In this document: piece by piece, positions 1 to 9,855 of the stretch
Numbering within the stretch: position 1 is the first letter of the stretch
Layout of the letters: each line of letters opens with the position of its first letter
Origin: DATIJC01 sp035479015
GTDB lineage: Bacteria; Patescibacteriota; Microgenomatia; UBA1400; UBA12028
Direction of reading: 5' to 3'
Length of the DNA: 64,000 nt
Assembly (NCBI GenBank): GCA_035479015.1
Contig: DATIJC010000020.1
Coordinates: 1 to 64,000, forward strand
Position numbers and translations under genes: made by a program
The notes under the pieces: generated by a model
Told to the model about the DNA's origin: nothing
Seen by the model: the letters and a program-made list of their open reading frames with translations, nothing else
Database searches by the model: none

Positions 1-1
1 C

Positions 2-346
2 AGTGAAAAAATTAGTTCACTCCTATCAAATGTGAGTAAGAAAAACTTAGTGATCAGCGAAGGTATAGATGAGATTACTATCATTGCCGCGCAAGAGCTT
101 CAGGATGACATCAAAGCCCACTTCTCTGCTCTACCAAAAAACGTTTTTACTGATCTTGTGGGAATCTGCGTGCGGTTCCCAAGTGAATACATCGAAGTGC
201 CAAACGCGCTCTTTTCACTGATTTCGGGAGTTTCGCTGCAGCGGATAAATATTATTGAGCTGGTCTCTACTTATACCCAACTTATGATCGTTGTACGCCA
301 AGAAGACCGCGAGAGGACAGTCGGAGCTTTGCAGAAATTTTTCTAG
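2..346 (+). CDS. ACT-domain protein, 5'-truncated
   Basis: The reading frame is open from base 2, so the gene probably begins before the window and the GTG at 32 need not be its start. The C-terminal half (about residues 50-105 from that GTG) has the beta-alpha-beta pattern of an ACT domain: 'VGICVRFPSEYIEVPNALF', then 'SLQRINIIELVST', then a strand 'TQLMIVVRQED' and a final helix. ACT domains usually bind amino acids in regulatory or enzymatic proteins. No catalytic domain is visible, so a small stand-alone regulator is likely, but this is inference. It converges with the next gene with no intergenic space (stop at 346, next stop at 347). Confidence 0.5.
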   Translation, partial: SEKISSLLSNVSKKNLVISEGIDEITIIAAQELQDDIKAHFSALPKNVFTDLVGICVRFPSEYIEVPNALFSLISGVSLQRINIIELVSTYTQLMIVVRQEDRERTVGALQKFF

Positions 347-643
347 TTAATGCCCAATAACTTGAGGCATTTTATTTATATTGTTTTCCACTTCTTCCAT
401 CAGTTCCATCGCTTCTCGAACACTAGCATACAAACTTAGAGCTGATACGAATGAACCTAGAGAGTTATCTTCTTTTATGTAAGCATCCTGTTCAGGCATA
501 ACAAGAATATTAAAATATGCTTGGGCGTAGCCGTTGAGTATATCTGCAATTTCTCTAAGCCTAGTATCCTCATCTGTAATTTCAGGGAATACAGTTCGGA
601 TTGCGTCATTAACTTGAGGTGTAAAATCTAGAATCTCAGACAT
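347..643 (-). CDS. hypothetical protein, 98 aa
   Basis: Small acidic, mostly helical protein with no signal peptide or membrane segment. I do not recognise its family. It starts 6 nt after the greA stop codon on the same strand, so it is probably co-transcribed with greA as the last gene of that unit. Its stop codon directly abuts that of the convergent ACT-domain gene. No catalytic or metal-binding motif is visible. Confidence 0.55.
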   Translation of the reverse strand: MSEILDFTPQVNDAIRTVFPEITDEDTRLREIADILNGYAQAYFNILVMPEQDAYIKEDNSLGSFVSALSLYASVREAMELMEEVENNINKMPQVIGH

Positions 644-649
644 ATTTTC

Positions 650-1123
650 TTACTCTATCGCTGCTACTTTGTACTTAATTTTCCCCGCTGGGGCTTCGAC
701 CTCAATCTCTTCCCCAACCTTTTTACCCATGAGTGCTTTGCCTAGCGGCGAGCTCTCTGAGATCTTTTTCTCGTTTGGGTCGGCTTCCCACTCACCTACA
801 ATTTGATACATGTGCTTGGAGCGGCCGATGTGAACAGTTACTTTTGAGCCGAGTGAAACTGAAGATTTCTTACCATTTCTGACTTTGACAACCTTCGCTT
901 TGGTGATCATTAATTCGAGTTCAGCTATGCGGCCCTCCATGAAGGCGAGATCTTCACGGGCGGCATGATACTCGCTATTTTCAGAGAGGTCGCCAAAAGA
1001 ACGGGCCAGCGCGACGCGGTCAATCGCTTTGGGTAATTTGTTGTCTTTAATTTCTTTGAGTTCACTAACTATCTCGTCGTATCCGTCCTGAGTGAGAACT
1101 ACGTCATCGGTGATGGCGTTCAT
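650..1123 (-). CDS. greA: transcription elongation factor GreA
   Basis: Cytoplasmic factor that rescues backtracked RNA polymerase by stimulating cleavage of the 3' end of the transcript. At 157 aa it has the family length. The N-terminal coiled coil (about residues 10-75) contains the family pattern 'ARSFGDLSENSEYHAAREDLAF', with the acidic tip residues that reach the polymerase active site. The C-terminal FKBP-like domain ends 'SPLGKALMGKKVGEEIEVEAPAG'. A Shine-Dalgarno AAGGAG lies 4 nt before the ATG, and a good promoter lies at 1155-1182. The next gene downstream (347-643) follows after 6 nt. Confidence 0.96.
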   Translation of the reverse strand: MNAITDDVVLTQDGYDEIVSELKEIKDNKLPKAIDRVALARSFGDLSENSEYHAAREDLAFMEGRIAELELMITKAKVVKVRNGKKSSVSLGSKVTVHIGRSKHMYQIVGEWEADPNEKKISESSPLGKALMGKKVGEEIEVEAPAGKIKYKVAAIE

Positions 1124-1154
1124 AGGGCTCCTTATCTACTAGAAACTTTCTCGT

Positions 1155-1182
1155 ATTGTACACAGTCCTAGAGGCTTGTCTA
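1155..1182 (-). promoter_or_regulatory. sigma70-type promoter of greA
   Basis: On the minus strand: TAGACA (1182-1177), a 16-bp spacer, then TACAAT (1160-1155). It lies between the 3' end of atpC and the greA start, giving a leader of about 25 nt that contains the AAGGAG ribosome binding site. greA can therefore be transcribed independently of the upstream atp operon. Confidence 0.6.
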
Positions 1183-1199
1183 GATCACTAGAAATACTA

Positions 1200-1616
1200 T
1201 TATAGGGAGGTTTTGCGGCGCCTGGCGACCTTTAGCTCGAGGATCGCCTTACGCAATTCCCCTTCAGCAAGTTGTATTTGCGTTCTGGAAAGCTTCTCAT
1301 TTTGGGTGGCTGTATAGGCGCGTTGCCGAGCCTCTTCGGCCTTTGCTTCATTGATGTCCTCACTGCGAGTTGCCGCATCTGCCAGCACTACGACCTTGTT
1401 ATTTGGCTCCATATTCAAGAATCCACCACTAATCGCAATACCCTTGGACTGACCTTTTATGCGGTAAATTAATTCGGTATCAGCGAGCTTAGTCATGAGG
1501 GGCACGTGACTGGGAAGCAGTGTAATCTCCCCGCTAGTTGTCATGACGGTAATAGACTCTACCTCTTCGGACAGTAGTTCCTTTTCCTGAGTCACTATTG
1601 AAAGGTTGAGTGGCAT
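1200..1616 (-). CDS. atpC: F1F0 ATP synthase subunit epsilon
   Basis: Central-stalk subunit of F1, 138 aa. The N-terminal beta-sandwich is typical ('LNLSIVTQEKELLSEEVESI', then 'GEITLLPSHVPLMTKL', then 'AISGGFLNMEPNNKVVVLADAA'). The C-terminal helical hairpin (about residues 90-138) is rich in Lys, Glu and Ala. It is the last gene of the atp operon. Its start overlaps the end of the RNHCP-domain gene by 22 nt, so a foreign gene separates it from atpD, its usual neighbour. It ends about 18 nt before the greA promoter. Confidence 0.94.
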   Translation of the reverse strand: MPLNLSIVTQEKELLSEEVESITVMTTSGEITLLPSHVPLMTKLADTELIYRIKGQSKGIAISGGFLNMEPNNKVVVLADAATRSEDINEAKAEEARQRAYTATQNEKLSRTQIQLAEGELRKAILELKVARRRKTSL

Positions 1617-1896
1617 AATTCGATAATTAACTCCTGATTATCATCAGGTGCTGCTATATTTTTATTGGTAATTCCACAGTCTTGGCACTTAAAAATAATT
1701 TGCGTCTTATTGGCCGCTGTCTCTATCCCGATCGGTTCCAGCAAACCTCCGCATGTATTTTTTCTATCTCCTGGCTCTATATCTACATGTAATCCAGTCA
1801 AACAGTAATTACAGTGGTTGCGGCTGCTTGTGGGATGTTTTGCGACTTCCTTCCCACAGTTTACGCACACAAATTCTTGGTTATTCTTTAAAAACA

Positions 1897-1897
<1 letters not shown>
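1595..1897 (-). CDS. RNHCP-domain zinc-binding protein
   Basis: 100-aa protein with the signature 'RNHCNYC' (RNHCP domain, named for this motif) and paired cysteines 'CVNCG' near the N terminus, 'CGG' in the middle and 'CQDCG' near residue 75. These suggest one or two zinc ribbons. The molecular function of the family is not known to me; nucleic-acid binding is a guess. Its ATG overlaps the atpD stop (TAATG) and its end overlaps atpC by 22 nt, so it is translationally embedded between two core ATP synthase genes, which is not a usual place for it. Confidence 0.75.
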
Positions 1898-3553
<1,656 letters not shown>

Positions 3554-3568
3554 ATATTTTCCTTAAAT

Positions 3569-3624
3569 AATTCAATAATGTATTTTTCTTGGTTGTCTGG
3601 ATGCCTGTCTCCACAGGCATGACA
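3569..3624. repeat. half copy of GNAG-hairpin element
   Basis: Contains the right-hand part of the 92-bp element seen at 4783-4874: the shared text 'aattcaataatgtatt', then TGTCTGGA and a perfect hairpin (TGCCTGT, loop CTCC, ACAGGCA) ending in TGACA. On the other strand the loop reads GGAG, matching the GNAG loop of the family. The left hairpin is missing. It fills most of the gap between atpG and the 90-aa membrane gene and ends 5 nt from the atpG stop codon. Confidence 0.75.
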
Positions 3625-3629
3625 GATGA

Positions 3630-4499
3630 TTAATTCAACGCCAGACTAGCCGTTGTTATATCGAGTAACTCCGATGTAATCCCTGCTTGTCTGCTCTTAT
3701 TATACTCGAGTTTGAGACTGCCGACGATATCCTTGGCATTATCACTAGCATTCTTCATGGATACCATGCGGGCCGAGTGTTCCGAGGCTTTTGCCTCAAG
3801 CATAGTTTGGAAAAAACCGTTTTCGATATAATAGCGAAGTAGCAGGCTCAGGATCTCATTTGGATTGGGCTCAAATATGTACTCTTGTTTACCCTGAGCT
3901 TGCCGAACGGGTTTGTCCATTTCTGTCACCGCCACCGGTAATATTTGGTGTGACTCTGGTTTTTGTGTCAGTGTGCTGACAAATTGCATGTGGACACTAT
4001 GAATACTGGAAAACTCTCCTTTTAAGAATCCATCCACGAACACTTCGGTAATAGGAAGAATATCATTTAAAGTCAGTCTGTCTGGCATTCCTTCAAACTG
4101 CGCAGCCATTGGTATGCCAGATTTGAGAGCAAAGTCCTTAGCTCGTTTACCAATTGCGACAATGTGAGGCTTCTTGAATTGCAACATCAGTTCTAATGTT
4201 GCTCGAAATAAATTGGCATTGAGTGCGCCAGCCAAGCCTTTATCCGTGGACACCAGTACCACGAGCGCAGGTGCATTGAGATTTTTAGCTTCTGAAAGTA
4301 GTGGATGCATTGATGAATCAGTGAAAGATGCAATCGTATGCAGCATTTCAACAAGTTTATGTGTGTACGGCCTAGATGAGAGCGCCTGTTCTTGAGCTCT
4401 GCGCATCTTACTGGCTGCCACCATTTCCATCGCCTTGGTAATCTTGGCGATGTTGGTCGCTGACTTTATTCTGGATTTAATCAGTCTTGCTTGCGCCAT
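3630..4499 (-). CDS. atpG: F1F0 ATP synthase subunit gamma
   Basis: Rotor shaft of F1, 289 aa. The N-terminal helix is typical ('RIKSATNIAKITKAMEMVAA'), and the C-terminal coiled-coil helix is 'ASEHSARMVSMKNASDNA'. The Rossmann-like middle contains 'VVLVSTDKGLAGALN'. An in-frame stretch 'DKPVRQAQGK' near residues 194-203 is encoded by a short interspersed repeat (about 3885-3919) and does not look like native gamma sequence. The start overlaps the upstream small gene by 23 nt. Confidence 0.97.
   Translation of the reverse strand: MAQARLIKSRIKSATNIAKITKAMEMVAASKMRRAQEQALSSRPYTHKLVEMLHTIASFTDSSMHPLLSEAKNLNAPALVVLVSTDKGLAGALNANLFRATLELMLQFKKPHIVAIGKRAKDFALKSGIPMAAQFEGMPDRLTLNDILPITEVFVDGFLKGEFSSIHSVHMQFVSTLTQKPESHQILPVAVTEMDKPVRQAQGKQEYIFEPNPNEILSLLLRYYIENGFFQTMLEAKASEHSARMVSMKNASDNAKDIVGSLKLEYNKSRQAGITSELLDITTASLALN
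3885..3919. repeat. intragenic repeat in atpG
   Basis: The plus strand reads ACCCTGAGCTTGCCGAACGGGT, a short inverted repeat (ACCC..GGGT) of the widespread CCCTGAGCTTGTCGAAGGG type. It lies in frame within atpG and encodes 'DKPVRQAQGK'. From known gamma structures the insertion should fall in a surface loop of the Rossmann-like domain. That is inference. Confidence 0.65.
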
Positions 4500-4776
4500 C
4501 AGAATCTCTCCGAATTGTTTTTGCTAGTATATTGTCAATAACCTCATAGCCAGGCGTTATTACAGATCGAATTCCGCCGTGGTGGGCCGCCCTACTAACT
4601 ACCTCAATGAGTGTTGCACTCGGTAAGTCAAAATAGTTGTTTCTCTTTGCAAACAGGTACCCTACATGTAGTAAAACTAATATTGGATCATCCGTGGTCA
4701 GACGATCCAGATCAAGCTCTTGCTGTCCTGTTACGACTTCACCATTAATCACCAGTTCAATTTCAAAACTTGTCAT
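4477..4776 (-). CDS. hypothetical protein in the atp operon, 99 aa
   Basis: Starts at the ATG at 4776. An upstream in-frame ATG at 4788 falls inside the repeat element and is less likely. The protein begins 'MTSFEIELVINGEVVTGQQ', has a predicted hydrophobic helix 'PILVLLHVGYLFAKRNNYF' and a C-terminal polar tail. I do not recognise it. It sits between atpA and atpG and overlaps the atpG start by 23 nt, implying translational coupling. No zinc, nucleotide-binding or secretion motif is visible. Confidence 0.6.
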   Translation of the reverse strand: MTSFEIELVINGEVVTGQQELDLDRLTTDDPILVLLHVGYLFAKRNNYFDLPSATLIEVVSRAAHHGGIRSVITPGYEVIDNILAKTIRRDSDGASKTD

Positions 4777-4782
4777 ACGCCT

Positions 4783-4874
4783 TGTCATTCCTGCGTAGGC
4801 AGGAATCCAGTCAATAAGTAAAATTCAATAATGTATTATTTGTTGTCTGGATACTTGCCTACGCAAGTATGACA
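4783..4874. repeat. 92-bp MITE-like element with two GNAG hairpins
   Basis: Left end TGTC + hairpin ATTCCTGC-GTAG-GCAGGAAT + CCAG; right end CTGG + hairpin ATACTTGC-CTAC-GCAAGTAT + GACA. The two ends are inverted copies of each other with the same loop (GTAG read from either end) but different, internally compensated stems. The AT-rich middle has no reading frame. It occupies almost the whole gap between atpA and the next gene. The copy at 15637-15728 has exactly the same length. Confidence 0.85.
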
Positions 4875-4877
4875 TTC

Positions 4878-6380
4878 CTATTCCTGTTCGATCTGTAGAT
4901 CTTTGTGCAATTCATTGAATTTTTCGATCAAATTTTTCAAATCTTTTTCAATGTCTTCAGTTAATTTTTGTTCTTTCAAAATCGCGTCATAAACTTTCTT
5001 GCCACTTGTATCCATATATTCAAGGAAAAGCTCTTCCCATTTGCCGACATTTTCTTTTTTAACTGTGTCAATGTGGCCACGGGTACCAGCATAAATCACA
5101 GCAATCTGCTCGGTGACTTCCATGGGTCTATCCCAAGCTTGTTTCAAAAGTTCGGTGAGCCGTTGTCCCCGGTCAATGCGTGCTTTAGTCTTGGCATCCA
5201 AGTCACTGGAGAACTGTGCAAAGGCTTCAAGCTCGCGGAATTGTGCGAGATCTAGTTTCATAGTGCCGGCAACTTGTTTCATTGCTTTGATTTGTGCGCT
5301 GCCACCCACACGTGAGACGGAAAGTCCTACGTTAATAGCTGGTTTGATTCCGGCGTTAAATAGGCCTGATTCCAAATAAATTTGACCATCTGTGATGGAG
5401 ATGACATTGGTCGGAATGTATGCTGAGACGTCATTTGCCTGTGTCTCGATGATCGGCAATGCGGTGATGGATCCACCACCATGCTTTTCATCCAAACGGC
5501 ACGATCTCTCAAGTAGTCGGCTGTGCAAGTAGAAAACATCCCCCGGATACGCTTCGCGGCCAGAGGGGCGCCGGAGTAGCAGTGAGATCTCACGGTAAGC
5601 AACGGCATGTTTAGACAGATCATCGTATACGATCAAAACATCTTTCCCTTTGTCCATGAAATACTCAGCGATAGAGGATCCAGCGTAAGGAGCCAAGTAC
5701 TGCATAGAAGCAGGATCTGATGCACTGGCGTTTAGTACCACGGTGTACTCAGTTGCACCAAAGTGCTCAAGTTGCGCCATGGTTTGGGCCAGATACGCTT
5801 CTTTTTGACCGACGGCGACATATACACAGATGACATTCTTGCCTTTTTGGTTGACGATGGTGGTGAGAGCAATTGCGGATTTACCGGTACCACGGTCACC
5901 AATGATGAGTTCGCGCTGACCACGTCCGATCGGGATCATAGCGTCAACCGCTTTAATACCAGTCTGAAGTGGCACGGTCACGGATTTACGTGACATGACG
6001 CCGGGGGCTATTTTTTCCAACGGTTCCCACTTCTCTATTTCAAAAGCTGGTTTGCCATCGAGAGTCTTTCCCAATGTATTGACCACACGACCCAGGATTC
6101 CATCACCCACACCCACAGACATGATGCGTCCGGTGGTGCGTACGTCCTGGCCGGCAGTAATACCTTTTCCATCAGCGAGCAGAATAACGCCGATTTCAGT
6201 TTTACCTAAGTTGAGCGCCAATCCTTCCTGACCGTTGGAAAATTCGACAATTTCTCCCATCATGACATCAGAAAGCCCGGAGACTTTGGCGATTCCGTCA
6301 CCAAATGTCAGTACTTTGCCAATAGAAACTGGCTTGTTGCTAAACTCAATGGTTGAAATGGAATCTAAGAGTGATTTCAT
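4878..6380 (-). CDS. atpA: F1F0 ATP synthase subunit alpha
   Basis: Non-catalytic nucleotide-binding F1 subunit, 500 aa, normal length. Walker A GDRGTGKS is at residues 161-168, with '[22 protein letters not shown]' and the conserved '[22 protein letters not shown]' block following. The N-terminal beta barrel and the C-terminal helical domain are complete. It follows atpH by 2 nt and ends next to a 92-bp repeat element. Confidence 0.99.
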   Translation of the reverse strand: MKSLLDSISTIEFSNKPVSIGKVLTFGDGIAKVSGLSDVMMGEIVEFSNGQEGLALNLGKTEIGVILLADGKGITAGQDVRTTGRIMSVGVGDGILGRVVNTLGKTLDGKPAFEIEKWEPLEKIAPGVMSRKSVTVPLQTGIKAVDAMIPIGRGQRELIIGDRGTGKSAIALTTIVNQKGKNVICVYVAVGQKEAYLAQTMAQLEHFGATEYTVVLNASASDPASMQYLAPYAGSSIAEYFMDKGKDVLIVYDDLSKHAVAYREISLLLRRPSGREAYPGDVFYLHSRLLERSCRLDEKHGGGSITALPIIETQANDVSAYIPTNVISITDGQIYLESGLFNAGIKPAINVGLSVSRVGGSAQIKAMKQVAGTMKLDLAQFRELEAFAQFSSDLDAKTKARIDRGQRLTELLKQAWDRPMEVTEQIAVIYAGTRGHIDTVKKENVGKWEELFLEYMDTSGKKVYDAILKEQKLTEDIEKDLKNLIEKFNELHKDLQIEQE

Positions 6381-6382
6381 AA

Positions 6383-6595
6383 TTACAAAAGTTTCTCAAT
6401 TTGTGACAAGCGTCCGCGCACTGATAAATCAATACGCTCTGATCCGTTTATTGTGACTCGTAGTCCACCGATCAGATCGTTGTCGACCTTAAAATCAGCA
6501 GAAATATCATTGCCAAATTTCTTATTCAAGACTGCAAGGATCTTTTCTTCTTGTTCTTTTTCTAGTTTTACGGCTGATTCAATTAATATGTTCAT
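6383..6595 (-). CDS. atpH: F1F0 ATP synthase subunit delta, C-terminal domain only
   Basis: 70 aa. It matches only the C-terminal part of the delta subunit: '[19 protein letters not shown]', '[17 protein letters not shown]', and the ending '[15 protein letters not shown]', which corresponds to the usual delta terminus. Family members are normally about 170-180 aa with an N-terminal six-helix domain that binds the tip of the alpha subunit. Here that domain is absent, or is encoded by the preceding 85-aa gene, which overlaps by 4 nt (ATGA). The position between atpF and atpA is the standard one. Confidence 0.8.
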   Translation of the reverse strand: MNILIESAVKLEKEQEEKILAVLNKKFGNDISADFKVDNDLIGGLRVTINGSERIDLSVRGRLSQIEKLL

Positions 6596-6849
6596 AAAAC
6601 TTCATCTCTTATGCGCCTTGCAAGCACTCTTGCTTGGTCGGTTCCAACCCGGTTTTCTAAAGTGTACCAATTCTCTATCAGAGGTGTAGCGCACTGCATA
6701 CCTCGGCGGAAGAAATGTATAAGTGACAGTACTAACGAGACAATTATTCTTTGTTCGCCTGGATCTATCGTCACAGATTCCACTCTTCTTCTAACTCGCT
6801 GCAGCTCTTCCACTGCATCTCTTGGTCCAATAAATACATCTTGAAGCAT
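6592..6849 (-). CDS. hypothetical protein, possible detached delta N-terminal module
   Basis: 85-aa, mainly helical and Arg-rich protein ('EELQRVRRRVESVTIDPGEQ', '[13 protein letters not shown]'). It starts 3 nt after the atpF stop and overlaps atpH by an ATGA junction. It occupies exactly the place where the N-terminal half of a normal atpH would be, and the two proteins together (155 aa) approach delta length. By eye I see no clear match to the delta N-terminal domain, so this could equally be an unrelated small gene, like the three others inserted in this operon. Confidence 0.55.
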   Translation of the reverse strand: MLQDVFIGPRDAVEELQRVRRRVESVTIDPGEQRIIVSLVLSLIHFFRRGMQCATPLIENWYTLENRVGTDQARVLARRIRDEVL

Positions 6850-6852
6850 ACT

Positions 6853-7344
6853 TTATGCTAATGCCTTCTCTAGATCCTTTACGGCCGCTTCGACTAATTT
6901 GCTCTGTGCTTTTTTGTCAGACAGCTCGCTGCCCAAAATCTTTTCTGCCACAGCAACTGCAGTTTTACTTACCCGGCTTTCCAGCTCGGCCTTCATGCCG
7001 GCAAGTTCTGACTGCCATTTCTCCATCTCATTCTCACGAACTTGCTTCATCTCTTCTTTGACTTCTTTGGAGAGTTTGACTTTGAGCTGTTTGGCTTCAT
7101 CACGTGCTACTTCCAAGAATTTGCTCGCCTCTTTCTCAGATTGAGATTTTGCTTTTTTCTTGAGTGTTTCGATTTCCTCTTTTTCACGGATTGAGACCTC
7201 AGCAGCGTGTTGTCCCTCCTCTACTTTGGCTCGTCTGTCATCTAAAACTTTAAGTATTGGCTTGTAGAGGAATTTAACCAACACAGCGAAGATGACGCCG
7301 AAATTAATCACTTGAAAAAGGATTTGTAGTCCATTGATTTCCAT
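6853..7344 (-). CDS. atpF: F1F0 ATP synthase subunit b
   Basis: Peripheral-stalk subunit, 163 aa. One N-terminal transmembrane helix (about residues 5-25, 'LQILFQVINFGVIFAVLVKF') is followed by 'LYKPILKVLDDRRAKVEEG', the family's usual junction, and a long charged coiled coil rich in Glu, Lys and Ala. Order atpE-atpF-(85-aa gene)-atpH is otherwise standard. The gap to atpE is 9 nt. Confidence 0.96.
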   Translation of the reverse strand: MEINGLQILFQVINFGVIFAVLVKFLYKPILKVLDDRRAKVEEGQHAAEVSIREKEEIETLKKKAKSQSEKEASKFLEVARDEAKQLKVKLSKEVKEEMKQVRENEMEKWQSELAGMKAELESRVSKTAVAVAEKILGSELSDKKAQSKLVEAAVKDLEKALA

Positions 7345-7353
7345 AAATATCCT

Positions 7354-7599
<246 letters not shown>

Positions 7600-8361
7600 T
7601 TAATGTTCTTCCCCACCATGACCTACAGTAGCCAGGTTGAAAAAGACAAGTGAAAGCATAGCGAATACCAGTGCTTGAATGACGCCTACAAACAATTCCA
7701 GACCATAAAACGGCATAGGAATAATTACAGGCACAAGGAATGTCATCACAGCAAGCAGCACTTCTCCGGCGAAAACGTTACCAAATAAACGGAAACCGAA
7801 CGACATCACCTTTGCTAACTCCAGGATAAACTCCAAGATTCCCACAAATGCGTTCATTGGGTTTGAAAAATTAAAATATTTTTTTAAATAAGATAGCCCT
7901 AGTGCGCTCAGGCCAAAATATTGAGTTACCACGACACTCACAAGTGCGAGCGCAATAGTTGTATTAAGGTCTGCGGTGCCCGCCCGCATATACGGAACAA
8001 ATTCACTTACTCCTTCTTTGATTTCACGGAAACCGATCGCACCAACTCCAGGGAGTAAGCCAAACCAGTTATTGAACAAAATGAAAAGGAAGAATGTCGC
8101 AATGAGTGGAAAAAAAAGAGCAGTCTTTTGACGACTGCCGGTGATATCGAGCGTTAAGTTGTAGAGACTCTCAATAATCATTTCCATCATTGCTTGAAAG
8201 CGGCTGGGTTTACCCTTTGCTTTCAGTTTCGCATGGACGGTGAGAGCCAAAATGACAAGAAGTACGGAAACGACCAGACTAGTAAAGATAGAATTGCTTA
8301 CAGCAAGCGGACCCACATGGGCAATTGTTTCGGCGGAGATCGAGATATGTAATGCGGACAT
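7600..8361 (-). CDS. atpB: F1F0 ATP synthase subunit a
   Basis: Membrane stator subunit forming the proton half-channels, 253 aa. The essential arginine lies in 'GFRLFGNVFAGEVLL' in the penultimate helix region. Several transmembrane segments and the ending 'QALVFAMLSLVFFNLATVGH' are visible. The ATG at 8361 (protein MSALHISISA) is chosen. The frame extends upstream to a TTG at 8433, but that codon lies inside the -35 box of the operon promoter. It is the first gene of the atp operon. Confidence 0.95.
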   Translation of the reverse strand: MSALHISISAETIAHVGPLAVSNSIFTSLVVSVLLVILALTVHAKLKAKGKPSRFQAMMEMIIESLYNLTLDITGSRQKTALFFPLIATFFLFILFNNWFGLLPGVGAIGFREIKEGVSEFVPYMRAGTADLNTTIALALVSVVVTQYFGLSALGLSYLKKYFNFSNPMNAFVGILEFILELAKVMSFGFRLFGNVFAGEVLLAVMTFLVPVIIPMPFYGLELFVGVIQALVFAMLSLVFFNLATVGHGGEEH

Positions 8362-8405
8362 ATGTGACCTGTAAACGCCAGTACTTTTCCGGTGCTTACT
8401 GTAGT

Positions 8406-8433
8406 AGTATACCCCTAAATTTTTTAGCCGCAA
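8406..8433 (-). promoter_or_regulatory. promoter of the atp operon
   Basis: Minus strand: TTGCGG (8433-8428), 16-bp spacer, TATACT (8411-8406). Transcription should start near 8398, giving a leader of roughly 37 nt before the atpB ATG at 8361. This position decides against the longer atpB reading frame. Confidence 0.65.
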
Positions 8434-8457
8434 GATAGCACTTGAGAGGATTTCTGG

Positions 8458-8487
8458 TTGAAATGAGTAAATTCTTGTTGCTACAAT
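8458..8487 (+). promoter_or_regulatory. promoter of the C39/TPR lipoprotein gene, probably leaderless
   Basis: TTGAAA (8458-8463), 18-bp spacer ending in TGC, then TACAAT (8482-8487), i.e. an extended -10 (TGnTACAAT). Only 5 nt separate the -10 box from the ATG at 8493, so the transcript should begin at or next to the start codon. There is no Shine-Dalgarno sequence. Confidence 0.6.
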
Positions 8488-8492
8488 GAGAA

Positions 8493-9599
8493 ATGCCTCT
8501 CAGAGCCCGTGCCGTCTATCTTGCCCTCGCCAGCACGCTGCTCTTTTCAGCGTGTACGCAAAACGGTCAAGTAGCTACGCTGGAACAAAAACCTTCGCTC
8601 CTGCAAGCATTGATCTCCACCGCCACGAAATCAGGTGCAACTCCAGTTCCAGAAAAATTACCTGCATACAAGAGTCCAGGACGTGAGTTTTCATTACCAG
8701 GTGCTAAATGGGTGCCTCAGAGTTACAACAACTGCGCGCCTGCCACTACATCTATGATCCTTCAGTACTTTGGTCATAGTGTCAGTCAAGTTGAGACCAA
8801 ACAGGCTTTGCGAACTACCTCAGGTGATAAAAATGTATTTACTCCGGAAATTCAAACATATTTAAAAAATACCTATAACTTAGAGTCCAAGCTTGGATTT
8901 GGGGGCGATTTGCAAATGCTTAAAACGTTGTTTACGAACGGTTTTTATGTGATGGTAGAAGATTGGTTACATCCTGGTGAAGACATCGGACATAATACAA
9001 TTATCCGGGGATTTGATGACGATAGGCAAGTGGTGATTTCCGATGACTCATTTATTGGCGCAGGAGTCACTTTTCCCTACGATGTTTTCGTAAATAATCA
9101 ATGGAAGGCCTTTAACCGCGAATACTTGATCGTCTATACCAAGGATAAAGAGCCTCTGCTCAAAGCAATACTTGCCAGCCGCTTTGATGACAAGGCCATG
9201 TGGCAGCATGCGATCGATATCAATACGAGTGAGACAAAGAGTGCTCCAAACGATATGTATGCGTGGTTTAATCTCGGCAGTAGTTATTATGGGGCGGGAA
9301 GTTTCTCACAAGCAAAAACTGCCTTTGATAAAGCGAAAGCTATCGGGTGGCCCCGTCGTATGTTGTGGTACCAAATCCAGCCGATTCAAACTTACAACAA
9401 GGTTGGTGAATATCAAAAAGCGCTTGATTTAATTGCCGAAGGCCTGGCTGGTAATCAAGAATTTGCGGAGTTGCATTATGAGGCAGCTGTTGCCTATAAA
9501 GGACTTGGTCAGCTTGACCGAGCGCGTAGCGAAGTTCAATTAGCTCTTAGCTTTGCTCCCAAATATGCACCAGCGCTAGTTTTATCAAAACAGCTCTAA
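8493..9599 (+). CDS. lipoprotein with C39-like peptidase domain and TPR repeats
   Basis: 368 aa. The signal peptide ends in the lipobox 'LLFSAC', so Cys21 is probably lipidated and the protein is anchored outside the membrane. A C39-like papain-fold domain follows (about residues 65-215): catalytic cysteine in 'YNNCAPATTSMIL', histidine in 'IGHNTIIRGFDDD', then the Asp of 'VVISDDSF'. The C-terminal third (about 230-368) contains TPR-type helical pairs ('AWFNLGSSYYGAGSFSQAKTAFDKA', then 'GEYQKALDLIAEGLAG' and 'AAVAYKGLGQLDRARSEVQLALS'). Substrate unknown; it may be a peptidase or a binding domain. Its last 4 nt overlap the convergent gene. Confidence 0.8.
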   Translation: MPLRARAVYLALASTLLFSACTQNGQVATLEQKPSLLQALISTATKSGATPVPEKLPAYKSPGREFSLPGAKWVPQSYNNCAPATTSMILQYFGHSVSQVETKQALRTTSGDKNVFTPEIQTYLKNTYNLESKLGFGGDLQMLKTLFTNGFYVMVEDWLHPGEDIGHNTIIRGFDDDRQVVISDDSFIGAGVTFPYDVFVNNQWKAFNREYLIVYTKDKEPLLKAILASRFDDKAMWQHAIDINTSETKSAPNDMYAWFNLGSSYYGAGSFSQAKTAFDKAKAIGWPRRMLWYQIQPIQTYNKVGEYQKALDLIAEGLAGNQEFAELHYEAAVAYKGLGQLDRARSEVQLALSFAPKYAPALVLSKQL

Positions 9600-9853
9600 T
9601 TTTGAATAATTCTTTCTAAAAAAGAAGTAAGTTCGATATCTACGCCAGTTCCCCGCTCTTGGCGGGCGACATACAGCATGTGGATTTGGCCGTTCTTGAT
9701 ACTGCCCACTCCCACAATCTTCTTGCCGATCTTGGCTACATAGATATTTTCGCGTCCGGCAAACCATAACACATTGGGGACATTGTATTCAGGTGTGCCG
9801 ATGAGGCTTGATACAGCCTCGGCGTCTTCCAGCTCAAATGCACGTATTTTCAT
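9596..9853 (-). CDS. short GNAT-like acetyltransferase domain protein
   Basis: 85 aa. The order 'MKIRAFELEDAEAVSSLI', then a strand 'IYVAKIGKKIVGVGSI', then 'IHMLYVARQERGTGVDIELTSFLERII' resembles the GNAT fold: N-terminal strand, central strands, and an acetyl-CoA loop similar to Q/RxxGxG/A (here QERGTG). GNAT proteins are normally 140-170 aa, so this is a minimal or degraded version. It follows the HAD gene by 2 nt and is presumably co-transcribed. The substrate cannot be predicted. Confidence 0.5.
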   Translation of the reverse strand: MKIRAFELEDAEAVSSLIGTPEYNVPNVLWFAGRENIYVAKIGKKIVGVGSIKNGQIHMLYVARQERGTGVDIELTSFLERIIQN

Positions 9854-9855
9854 AG

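Noticed and set aside
8361..8433. Longer atpB beginning at a TTG
   Set aside because: That codon lies in the -35 box of the operon promoter, and the extra residues do not look like subunit a.
9641..9664. CCCGC-TCTT-GGCGGG hairpin in the GNAT-like gene
   Set aside because: It encodes the expected acetyl-CoA loop (QERGTG) and lacks the GNAG loop and flanks.
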